From Corallococcus exercitus (GTDB taxonomy: Bacteria > Myxococcota > Myxococcia > Myxococcales > Myxococcaceae): 42,049 nucleotides of DNA. How positions within the stretch are numbered: position 1 is the first letter of the stretch; every line of letters begins with the position of its first letter. The translations under genes and the position numbers were made by a program. Below are positions 8,251-15,199 of this stretch, one piece after another. The stretch lies in NCBI RefSeq assembly GCF_003611585.1, contig NZ_RAVW01000027.1, positions 1 through 42,049 of the forward strand, given 5' to 3'. Below the pieces are notes generated by a model. That model was not told where the DNA came from and searched no databases. It was given only the letters and a program-made list of their open reading frames with translations.

Positions 8251-9150
8251 ATGGCGTGGCTCAACTACCACCATCTCCTGTATTTCTGGACGGTTGCGCG
8301 GGCGGGCAGCATCGCCAAGGCGAGTGAGGAGCTGCGCCTCGCCCAGCCCACCATCAGCGCCCAGATCAAGCTGCTGGAGGAGTCGCTGGGCCACCAGCTC
8401 TTCGAGCGCAAGGGCCGCAAGCTCGTCCTGTCCGACGTGGGCCGCACCGTCATGCGCTACGCGGATGAGATCTTCCGCCTGGGCAACGAGCTGAAGAACG
8501 TCGTCTCCGGCCTGCCCACCGGGCAGCAGCTGCGCCTCAACGTCGGCGTGCTCGACGTCATCCCCAAGCTCGTCGCCGAGCAGCTGCTCAAGCCCGCGCT
8601 GGAGGCGGGCCCCTCGCTGCGCATCATCTGCCGCGAGAGCCCCCTGCCCCAATTGCTTGCACAGCTGGCGCTGCATGAGTTGGACGTGGTGCTCGCGGAC
8701 GCCCCCGGCTCCGAGCCCGTCAGCGTCCGGTCCTTCAACCACCTGCTGGGCAAGTGCGGCGTGACGTTCTTCGCGGCCCAGCCGCTCGCGCACCTGCGCA
8801 AGGACTTCCCGCGCTCGCTCGACGGCGCGCCCATGCTGCTGCCGTCGGAGGAGTCCTCGGTGCGCCGCTCGCTGGACCTGTGGTTCGAGCGGCTCGGCAT
8901 CCGGCCCCTCATCGCGGGTGACTTCGACGACAGCGCGCTGCTCCAGGCCTTCGGACAGAAGGGCCACGGCATCTTCGCCATGCCCTCCATCATCGACGCC
9001 GAGGTGCAACGGCAGTTCAACGTCACCGCCATCGGGCACACCGACGAAATCGAGCAGTGCTTCTACGCCATCACCGTGGAGCGCCGCCTGCGCCACCCCG
9101 CCGTCGTCGCCATCGCCGAGGCCGCGCGCTCGCACATCTTCGGCGGCTGA
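8251..9150 (+). CDS. nhaR: LysR-family transcriptional regulator NhaR
   Basis: A 299-residue LysR-type regulator. The winged helix-turn-helix occupies residues 1-62 and the effector-binding domain the rest. It shares the NhaR signatures from the start (NYHHLLYFW, FERKGRKL, MRYADEIF) to the core (GEFDDAAL-like GDFDDSALLQAFG) and the end (ERRLRHPAV). In enterobacteria NhaR responds to sodium and activates the antiporter gene nhaA and osmC; no such gene is in this window. The ATG at 8251 is fixed by the conserved start of the family, yet no Shine-Dalgarno sequence precedes it, so the message may be leaderless or weakly translated. The stop lies three bases before the end of the facing amidohydrolase gene. 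Confidence 0.92.
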   Translation: MAWLNYHHLLYFWTVARAGSIAKASEELRLAQPTISAQIKLLEESLGHQLFERKGRKLVLSDVGRTVMRYADEIFRLGNELKNVVSGLPTGQQLRLNVGVLDVIPKLVAEQLLKPALEAGPSLRIICRESPLPQLLAQLALHELDVVLADAPGSEPVSVRSFNHLLGKCGVTFFAAQPLAHLRKDFPRSLDGAPMLLPSEESSVRRSLDLWFERLGIRPLIAGDFDDSALLQAFGQKGHGIFAMPSIIDAEVQRQFNVTAIGHTDEIEQCFYAITVERRLRHPAVVAIAEAARSHIFGG

Positions 9151-9153
9151 GGC

Positions 9154-10752
9154 TCACTCCGCTGCCCGGAACACCTCCGCGCCCGCCACCACCGTGGCCA
9201 GCACGCGCGCGTCCACCAACTCGAAAGCGGGCCCTTCCAGCGGATCCGCGGACAGCGCGACGAAGTCCGCGTCCAGGCCGGGCTTCAGCCTTCCGCGCCG
9301 AGCCTCCTCGAAGGACGCCCACGCGGGCCCCACCGTGAAGCCCTCCAGCGCCTCCGCCGCGCTCAGGCGCTCTTCCGGATACCAGCCACCTTCCGGCCAG
9401 CCCTTCGCGTCCTGCCGCGTGCGCGCCGCGTAGAGCCCCGCGAGCACGTCCGGATTCTCGATGGGGAAGTCGCTGCCCAGCGCCAGGTGCGCGCCCGCGT
9501 CCTTCAACGTGCGCCACGCGTATGAGCCCTTGAGCCGCTCGCGCCCCAGCCGCGTCTCCGCCCAGGGCATGTCGCTGGTCGCATGCGTGGGCTGCACGCT
9601 GGCCACCAGCCCCGCCGCGCCCAGCCTGCGGATGTCCTCCAGCCGCAGAATCTGTGCGTGCTCCACGCGGTGACGCAGGGCCTGCGTGCCCGTCCGCTCC
9701 GCGCCTCGCAAGAGGACGTCCACGACCAATGTATTGGCACGGTCTCCAATGGCGTGGATGCACACCTGGAAGCCCCGGGCCATGAAGGCCTGCGCCCGGG
9801 CCTCGAGTTCCTCGGGAGCGAGGAGCAACAGGCCGCGCTGGCCGGGCTCATCGCTGTAGTCGTCGTGCAGCGCCGCGCCCCGGCTTCCCAGTGCTCCGTC
9901 CGCCAGGAACTTCACCGAGCGCATCGCCAGGTGCCGCCCCTGCCACGGCCCCTGCTCCAGATAGGTGTGGCGCTGCTCACCCTGCCCCGCCGCCATCGCG
10001 TACACGCGCAGGGGCAGCGTCCCCGCCGCGTCCCACGCCTGCAACGTGCGGAACGCGTGGAGGTCCATGCCCGCGTCGTGCACGCCCGTGAGCCCGACCT
10101 GCGCGCAACGCTCCAGCGCGGCTCGCAGCCGGGTCTCCAATTGCTCGCGCGTGGGCGTGGGGATGGCGGCCTCCACCACGTCCATCGCGTTGTCCACGAG
10201 GACGCCGGTGGGCTCGCCCCTCGCGTCGCGGAGGATGCGGCCTCCTTGCGGATCCGGCGTGTCCCGCGTGATGCCCGCGCGGCGCAGCGCCTCGCCGTTC
10301 ACCCAGGCCGCGTGATGATCCACCCGCGTGAGGAACACCGGCGTCGTGGGGAAGCGCGCATCCAGCTCCGCGCGGCCGGGAAACGCGGCGCCGGGCCACT
10401 CGTTCTGATCCCACCCCTTGCCGAGCAACCAGTCTCCCTGGAAGCTCGAAGCGGGCGCCTTCGCCAGACGCTGGACCACGTCCTCCACCGAAGGCGCCTT
10501 CTCCAGGCGCACCGTGGTCAGGCTCTTCCCCAGGCCGTGCAGGTGCGCATGCGCGTCCACCAGACCGGGCACCACCGTGGCCCGGCCCAGGTCCACTTCT
10601 CGCGCGGTGGGCCCCGCGGCGGCACGCACCTCCGCGAGCGTCCCCACCGCGAGCAACCGCCCGTCACGCACCGCCAATGCTTCCGCGCGCGGACGCGCTG
10701 GATCCAACGTCCAGACGCGCTCCGCCCTGTAGACCGTGGTCTCCGCCGTCAT
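9154..10752 (-). CDS. YtcJ-type metal-dependent amidohydrolase
   Basis: A 532-residue protein of the amidohydrolase superfamily, YtcJ/amidohydrolase_3 group. The N-terminal composite beta domain is followed by the metal-binding VDAHAHLHG (H68, H70). Further ligand or active-site signatures are HAIGDRA, HRVEHAQIL and GSDFPIENP, in the usual order for the TIM barrel. These enzymes hydrolyse amide or ring C-N bonds; the substrate cannot be predicted. No signal peptide is present, so it is cytoplasmic. The start at ATG 10752 lies 11 bp after the stop of a small lipoprotein gene, so the two are probably cotranscribed. The ORF stays open far upstream in this frame because of high GC, but that part is not coding. 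Confidence 0.93.
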   Translation of the reverse strand: MTAETTVYRAERVWTLDPARPRAEALAVRDGRLLAVGTLAEVRAAAGPTAREVDLGRATVVPGLVDAHAHLHGLGKSLTTVRLEKAPSVEDVVQRLAKAPASSFQGDWLLGKGWDQNEWPGAAFPGRAELDARFPTTPVFLTRVDHHAAWVNGEALRRAGITRDTPDPQGGRILRDARGEPTGVLVDNAMDVVEAAIPTPTREQLETRLRAALERCAQVGLTGVHDAGMDLHAFRTLQAWDAAGTLPLRVYAMAAGQGEQRHTYLEQGPWQGRHLAMRSVKFLADGALGSRGAALHDDYSDEPGQRGLLLLAPEELEARAQAFMARGFQVCIHAIGDRANTLVVDVLLRGAERTGTQALRHRVEHAQILRLEDIRRLGAAGLVASVQPTHATSDMPWAETRLGRERLKGSYAWRTLKDAGAHLALGSDFPIENPDVLAGLYAARTRQDAKGWPEGGWYPEERLSAAEALEGFTVGPAWASFEEARRGRLKPGLDADFVALSADPLEGPAFELVDARVLATVVAGAEVFRAAE

Positions 10753-10763
10753 GGCGCGGAAGA

Positions 10764-10985
10764 CTACTCGCCACCCCCGGGGGTGCCAGCATCCACGTCC
10801 GGCGCATTGACGGGGCCTGCGGGGCCCGCCGGTTCGTTGGGCACGTTCTGGATGGTCTCGCGGGCCGTGTCCGGGCCCTGGATGGGCATCTGGTCGTCCG
10901 TCCCCGCGGGCTGGGTGGTCTTGCAGGCCACCGCTCCAGCAGCGGTCAGGCCCAGAGCAGCGATGAGCAGCACGGCACGGCGCAT
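10764..10985 (-). CDS. Small lipoprotein, 73 aa
   Basis: The signal peptide MRRAVLLIAALGLTAAG leads to a lipobox AVAC with the lipid Cys near residue 21. The mature part is about 52 residues, rich in Pro, Asp, Thr and Gly, with no recognisable domain and probably disordered. The start has an AGGAGG-like sequence just upstream (CCCAGGAGG in the region 10988-10996). The amidohydrolase begins 11 bp after its stop. The role is unknown; anchoring in the inner or outer membrane is the only safe statement. Confidence 0.72.
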   Translation of the reverse strand: MRRAVLLIAALGLTAAGAVACKTTQPAGTDDQMPIQGPDTARETIQNVPNEPAGPAGPVNAPDVDAGTPGGGE

Positions 10986-11209
10986 GAAACCTCCTGGGAG
11001 AAATTCGAGAGGCCGACCCTAGGGAGGTGCGTCCTCCTCCAGCAACGCGCATCCCCTGCAACGTCCAACATTGGATGCACAAGCAGGACGCCGGGCCCCT
11101 CCTGCCCGCATGCCCTCCAGGCCCCCGGCTTCACTCACGGTCCGCCAGAAGGCCAATGCACATCGTTGTCCGAGTACGTGTGCGCACGGTGCGCGCACCG
11201 GGGGCGGAC
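10986..11209. other. 224-bp divergent spacer
   Basis: The spacer lies between the small lipoprotein gene and nfeD. It should hold both promoters, but no clear -35/-10 pair was found. A short inverted repeat TCCAA-CA-TTGGA lies near 11064. An in-frame ATG at 11156 with AGAAGG upstream could extend nfeD by 18 residues. Confidence 0.4.
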
Positions 11210-12565
11210 ATGCGGGAGCACGTCGACAGGAGGAGGTGGCGCCGTCACGTCCTGTGGGGCTGGCTCCTGGCGTTCCTCTTCGCGGGCCTCGTCGCTCCGG
11301 CGGCTCCCGCGTCACCGTCCTTCGTCGCGCGATGCGAGCTGGAAGGCGTGGTGGATACCGGGTCGGGCGCGTACCTCGCGGACTGCGTGAAGCGCGCGGA
11401 GGACGGCGGGGCCACGGCGCTGCTCGTTCGGTTGGACACGCCGGGCGGATCACTGGAGGCCACCCGCGCCGTGGTGCGAGCGTTCCTGGGCTCGCGCGTC
11501 CCCGTGCTCGTGTGGGTAGGGCCTTCCGGCGCGCGTGCTGGCAGCGCGGGCGTGTTCATCTCACTGGCCTCGAACGTGAGCGCCATGGCGCCGGGGACGA
11601 ACATCGGCGCGGCGCATCCCGTGGGCTTGGGGGGCCAGGACGTTGAGAAGAGCGGAGGCGAGCAGCTCGCCCGGAAGGTGGAGAACGACACGGTCGCCTT
11701 CGCGGAGGGCATCGCACGGCAGCGGGGCCGCAATCCGGATTGGGCCGCGGCCGCCGTGCGCGACAGCGCCAGCGTTCCCGCGGACCGCGCCGTGGAGCTT
11801 CGCGTGGTGGAGCTCGTCGCCCCCACCGAGGCCGCGTTCCTCAACGCCGTGGATGGCCGCCGCGTGGAGGTGGCCAGTGGGGACAGCGTGACGCTCGCCA
11901 CCCGCGATGCCCACGTGGTGTCCCTGGAGCCCGGGCTGTCACAGCAGGTGGTGCATGCGCTCGCGCAGCCCTCCATCATCTACCTGCTGTTCCTCACCGC
12001 GGCGCTGGGCCTGGTGGTGGAGCTGTCCCATCCAGGCGCGGTGGCACCGGGGCTCGTTGGCAGCGTGGCGCTGGTGCTGGCGTTGATGGCTTCGGCGACG
12101 CTGCCGGTGCGCTCGGGCGCCGTGGTGCTGATGCTCGTGGGCATGGGGCTCATCCTCGCGGAGCTGTTCGTCACCAGTGGCCTCCTGGGGGCCGCGGGCG
12201 TGGGCCTGCTGATATTGGGCGGCGTGTTCCTGGTGGATCGCTTCGAACCGGGCTGGTTCGTGGAGCCGTCCTTCCGCCTGTCGTGGGGCGTGATGCTTCC
12301 GACAGCGCTCGTGTTCGCGGGGACCGCGGCCTTCATCGCGTACCGCAGCGCCCAGACGCGCAAGCTGCCGCAGCGGGGCGGCGACGCGGGCCTCGTCGGC
12401 GAGGCGGGCACGGCGCTGGGCCCTGTCACACCTTCTGGCGGCGAGGTGTTCGTCCACGGCGAGCGCTGGCGCGCCGTCTCCTTCACTCCCATCCGCGAGG
12501 GCGCGCAGGTCGTGGTGCGCGCCGTGGAAGGGCTCACCCTCACCGTCGCGGAGTCGATGCCATGA
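11210..12565 (+). CDS. NfeD-family membrane-bound ClpP-class serine protease (long form)
   Basis: A 451-residue protein with a signal or first membrane segment at residues 13-33. A ClpP/crotonase-fold domain follows (about 38-235), with the catalytic Ser in AGSAG (S112) and a Lys in ARKVEND (K156), matching the Ser-Lys dyad known for archaeal PH1510. Then come three to four transmembrane helices (about 258-375) and a C-terminal OB-fold NfeD domain (about 385-451). This family cleaves the stomatin-like partner and is thought to act in membrane quality control. The partner slipin gene overlaps by four bases (ATGA). ATG 11210 gives the better signal peptide; ATG 11156 is possible. Confidence 0.92.
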   Translation: MREHVDRRRWRRHVLWGWLLAFLFAGLVAPAAPASPSFVARCELEGVVDTGSGAYLADCVKRAEDGGATALLVRLDTPGGSLEATRAVVRAFLGSRVPVLVWVGPSGARAGSAGVFISLASNVSAMAPGTNIGAAHPVGLGGQDVEKSGGEQLARKVENDTVAFAEGIARQRGRNPDWAAAAVRDSASVPADRAVELRVVELVAPTEAAFLNAVDGRRVEVASGDSVTLATRDAHVVSLEPGLSQQVVHALAQPSIIYLLFLTAALGLVVELSHPGAVAPGLVGSVALVLALMASATLPVRSGAVVLMLVGMGLILAELFVTSGLLGAAGVGLLILGGVFLVDRFEPGWFVEPSFRLSWGVMLPTALVFAGTAAFIAYRSAQTRKLPQRGGDAGLVGEAGTALGPVTPSGGEVFVHGERWRAVSFTPIREGAQVVVRAVEGLTLTVAESMP

Positions 12566-13383
12566 ACGAGCTGTTCGGAGCCCTGGGGTGGCTCATCCCC
12601 GTGGCCGTGCTGTTCCTCCTCTTCATCTCCGGCGTGCGCATCGTCACCGAGTACCAGAACGGCGTCGTGTTCCGGCTGGGCCGCTACGTGGGCCTCAAGC
12701 GCGCGGGCTTCCGCTGGCTCATCCCCTTCATTGAACGCATGGTGATCATCGACCTGCGCACCGTCGCGCGCGACGTGCCCCCGCAGGACGTCATCACCAA
12801 GGACAACGTCAGCGTGAAGGTCAGCGCCGTCGTCTACTTCCGCGTCATGCAGGCGGACAAGGCCGTGCTCCAGGTGGAGGACTACCTCTACGCCACCAGC
12901 CAGATCGCGCAGACGACCCTGCGCGCCATCCTGGGCCAGGTGGAGCTGGACGATCTCCTGTCCCAGCGCGAGCGCATCAACCACGAGTTGCAGCAGGTGC
13001 TCGACGCGCGCACCGGCCCGTGGGGCATCAAGGTCTCCAACGTGGAGGTGAAGCACATCGACCTGCCGCTGGAGATGCAGCGGGCCATCGCGCGGCAGGC
13101 CGAGGCCGAGCGCGAGCGCCGCGCGAAGATCATCGCCGCGGAAGGCGAACACCAGGCCGCGGAGAAGCTGGCCCAGGCCGCGGACGTGCTCAGCCGCAAC
13201 CCCGCCACGCTCCAGCTGCGCTACCTGCAGACGCTGGTGGAGATCACCGGCGGTGGCAACCACACCATCCTGCCCATTCCCCTGGAGCTCCTGCGCGCGT
13301 TCGGCGTGATGCCCACGCAGCCCTCCCGCCCGGAGGTGGCGCGAGAGGAGGAGGACGAGGACGCGTCCCACGGCCTGTCCTGA
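12562..13383 (+). CDS. Slipin/stomatin-like SPFH-domain membrane protein
   Basis: A 273-residue stomatin-family protein. One N-terminal membrane segment (residues 5-25) is followed by the SPFH core ([36 protein letters not shown]) and a helical coiled-coil stretch rich in Ala and Glu ([26 protein letters not shown] region). The tail has a long acidic run, EEEDED. The start ATG lies within the nfeD stop (ATGA), so translation is coupled. SPFH proteins oligomerise in membranes; pairing of a slipin with NfeD is a long-known conserved operon, in which the protease cuts the slipin C-terminus. Hydrophobic residues near GVMPTQP could be the cleavage region, by analogy only. Confidence 0.94.
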   Translation: MNELFGALGWLIPVAVLFLLFISGVRIVTEYQNGVVFRLGRYVGLKRAGFRWLIPFIERMVIIDLRTVARDVPPQDVITKDNVSVKVSAVVYFRVMQADKAVLQVEDYLYATSQIAQTTLRAILGQVELDDLLSQRERINHELQQVLDARTGPWGIKVSNVEVKHIDLPLEMQRAIARQAEAERERRAKIIAAEGEHQAAEKLAQAADVLSRNPATLQLRYLQTLVEITGGGNHTILPIPLELLRAFGVMPTQPSRPEVAREEEDEDASHGLS

Positions 13384-13389
13384 AACGGC

Positions 13390-13426
13390 GAAGGTCCACC
13401 CGCGCGCGAGGCACGGATGGACCTTC
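13390..13426. terminator. Hairpin between convergent slipin and cyclophilin genes
   Basis: GAAGGTCCA (13390-13398) pairs perfectly with TGGACCTTC (13418-13426) around a 19-base loop. It lies 7 bp after the slipin stop and 26 bp past the cyclophilin stop, so it may serve both. There is no long U tract on either strand. Confidence 0.5.
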
Positions 13427-13451
13427 CGGGTGAGACGCGGCGAGGGCCGGA

Positions 13452-13967
13452 TTACAGCTGGCCGCTGTCCTCGATCTTCACGGGCTGGCGCGTCGCGCCG
13501 GACTGGCTGCCCACGCCTTCAATCTTCTTCACCACGTCCATGCCCTCGACGACCTTGCCGAAGACGACGTGCTTGCCGTCGAGCCACGGGGTCGCGATGG
13601 TGGTGAGGAAGAACTGCGAGCCGTTGGTGTTGGCGCCGGCGTTCGCCATGGAGAGGAAGCCCGGGCCGGTGTGCTTGTGCTTGAAGTTCTCGTCCGCGAA
13701 CTTCTCGCCGTAGATGGACTCGCCGCCCGTGCCGTTGCCCGCGGTGAAGTCGCCGCCCTGGCACATGAACTGCGGGATGACGCGGTGGAAGGACGAACCC
13801 TTGTAGTGCAGCGGCTTGCCACTGCGGCCGACGCCCTTCTCACCCGTGCACAGGGCGCGGAAGTTCTCGGCGGTCTTGGGAACTTCGTCGGAGAACAGCT
13901 CCATCACGATGCGGCCGGCGGGCTGGCCACCAATCGACATGTCGAAGAAGACCTTGGTGTTTGCCAT
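13452..13967 (-). CDS. Cyclophilin-type peptidyl-prolyl cis-trans isomerase
   Basis: A 171-residue single-domain cyclophilin. The active-site residues are in place: [15 protein letters not shown] (Arg, Phe, Met, Gln), NTNGSQFF, and [10 protein letters not shown] with the Trp that binds cyclosporin in human CypA. It lacks a signal peptide and is cytosolic. It reads much more like eukaryotic CypA than like E. coli PpiB, and it carries the RSGKPLH insertion known from plant and nematode divergent-loop cyclophilins. The ATG at 13967 has GGAG about 10 bases upstream. It catalyses proline isomerisation during folding. It stands alone, 137 bp downstream of the DUF2721 gene on the same strand. Confidence 0.96.
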   Translation of the reverse strand: MANTKVFFDMSIGGQPAGRIVMELFSDEVPKTAENFRALCTGEKGVGRSGKPLHYKGSSFHRVIPQFMCQGGDFTAGNGTGGESIYGEKFADENFKHKHTGPGFLSMANAGANTNGSQFFLTTIATPWLDGKHVVFGKVVEGMDVVKKIEGVGSQSGATRQPVKIEDSGQL

Positions 13968-14104
13968 GTTCACGTGCTCCACGGTGTGGGTTGAGCCAGA
14001 GGCTTCGGAATCCAGCGCGGTACCAGGCGCGCGGGCCGGGACGTACCAGACCCTCGCGTCTCGGAGGCACCCGCTAGCACCTTCGCGTGCGCTGCGGAAC
14101 AAAT

Positions 14105-14596
14105 TCAGGCCTTCGGTGGGCCGCCCGGCTGCCCGTCGCGGAAGAGGTCTTCGCGCTCCAGTGCGATGGCGCGGCGACTCAACCGCAGCGACGCCAGGGC
14201 CAGCACCGCCGTGGAACCCAGCAACCCCACGCCCAGGGAGAAGGACATCACCGGCAGCCCCTCCGGCACCGCGACGCTGCGGCGCAGCAGGTACAGCAGC
14301 GACGTCACCACGAAGGACAACAGCGCCGCGTAGGTGAAGCCGATGGCCCTGGCGAGGATGGCGTGGCGGCGGTCCATGATGGCCACCTCCTCGCGCAGCA
14401 GCGAGCGGCGCGCATGGCCCTCCGGCAGCGTGCGCCATTCCCGGACCATGTCCCGCATGCGCGCGGTGATGCGTGAGATTTGATTGTCCAGGCCCGTGGC
14501 CAGGATGCCGCACCCGGACACCATCACCGCGGGCGTCACCGCCGTGCCAATGAGCTGGATGGAGGAGGGGTCCAGGCCGTCCACGACGCCATTCAT
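14105..14596 (-). CDS. DUF2721 family membrane protein
   Basis: A 163-residue protein matching the DUF2721 pattern: a first hydrophobic helix ([24 protein letters not shown]), a soluble basic segment with [15 protein letters not shown], and two further transmembrane helices at about 85-108 and 120-142. The tail is charged ([11 protein letters not shown]) and ends in PPKA. The function of the family is unknown. ATG 14596 is chosen because GAAGGGGG directly precedes it; an upstream GTG at 14653 would add a Gly/Pro-rich stretch that looks non-coding. It is divergent from the MerR gene, and the two share a spacer with repeated CTGTCA sites, so common control is likely. Confidence 0.85.
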   Translation of the reverse strand: MNGVVDGLDPSSIQLIGTAVTPAVMVSGCGILATGLDNQISRITARMRDMVREWRTLPEGHARRSLLREEVAIMDRRHAILARAIGFTYAALLSFVVTSLLYLLRRSVAVPEGLPVMSFSLGVGLLGSTAVLALASLRLSRRAIALEREDLFRDGQPGGPPKA

Positions 14597-14604
14597 GCCC
14601 CCTT

Positions 14605-14708
14605 CTGTCACACCGCCCGCCCGGCCGCCACCTCCAGGAAATCCCGACACCACCGCTGACGAATCGCCACCGACGTCTTGACACCCTAACTGTCACAACC
14701 TACTGTCA
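14605..14708 (+). promoter_or_regulatory. Three CTGTCA boxes in the divergent spacer
   Basis: CTGTCA occurs at 14605-14610, 14690-14695 and 14703-14708; the first two extend to CTGTCACA. ACTGTCA repeats directly at 14689 and 14702, and TGACA at 14679-14683 forms an inverted repeat with TGTCA at 14691-14695 inside the promoter spacer. This placement fits a MerR-type operator. That the MerR protein binds here is inference. Confidence 0.45.
14678..14706 (+). promoter_or_regulatory. Sigma-70 promoter of the MerR-VIT/vWA operon
   Basis: TTGACA at 14678-14683, a perfect -35, is followed after exactly 17 bases by TACTGT at 14701-14706, three of six -10 matches with the key first two and last bases. 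The expected start of transcription is at about 14713-14714, which coincides with the GTG start codon, so the mRNA would be leaderless. Confidence 0.6.
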
Positions 14709-14713
14709 GGTTC

Positions 14714-15199
14714 GTGAGCACGCCCAAGACACAGACGGAGTGGAAGCTGACCGCGCTGGCGGAGGAGGTGGGCGTCTCGCCTCGCACGGTCCGCTATTAC
14801 GTCCAGCGGGGCCTGCTGCCCGCGCCGCCCTTCAAGGGGCCGGACACGGTCTACGGGGAGGAGCACCGGGTGCGGCTCAAGGCCATCCGGGTGCTCCAGG
14901 CGAGGTTCCTGCCCCTGGACGCCATCCAGGCGGAGCTGTTGCGGCTGTCGCCGGAGGAGCTGCGCCGGTTGGCGGAGACGCCGGTGGGCCCCGGGACGTT
15001 GCCGGAAGAGGCCCCCCGACTGCCGCCCCCCCGGCCTCCGGGAAAAGACCCGACGGTGGAGGTGGCGCGTTACCAGCGCTGGCTCCTGGCGCCGGGGTTG
15101 GAATTGCACGTGTCGGAGCAGGCGGAAGCGAAGGTCCGGGCGCTGGCGGAGCGGGTGCGCGCCCTCATCGAGGAGTCCCAGGAAGGAACGCCGTCATGA
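14714..15199 (+). CDS. MerR-family transcriptional regulator
   Basis: A 161-residue protein with an N-terminal MerR winged helix-turn-helix (residues 11-80: LTALAEEVGVSPRTVRYYVQRGLLP, VYGEEHRVRLKAIRVLQ). A Pro-rich linker (about 95-118) and a short C-terminal helical region follow, without Cys residues, so it is not a classical metal or redox sensor of this family. The GTG at 14714 lies at the predicted transcription start and has no Shine-Dalgarno sequence. The stop overlaps the start of the VIT/vWA gene (ATGA), so the two are one translationally coupled operon. It likely controls its own operon and perhaps the divergent DUF2721 gene through the CTGTCA repeats. Confidence 0.9.
   Translation: MSTPKTQTEWKLTALAEEVGVSPRTVRYYVQRGLLPAPPFKGPDTVYGEEHRVRLKAIRVLQARFLPLDAIQAELLRLSPEELRRLAETPVGPGTLPEEAPRLPPPRPPGKDPTVEVARYQRWLLAPGLELHVSEQAEAKVRALAERVRALIEESQEGTPS

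Noticed and set aside
11027-11209. Extended N-terminus of NfeD
   Set aside because: The extra 61 residues before ATG 11210 look like non-coding sequence and would place the signal peptide deep inside the protein.
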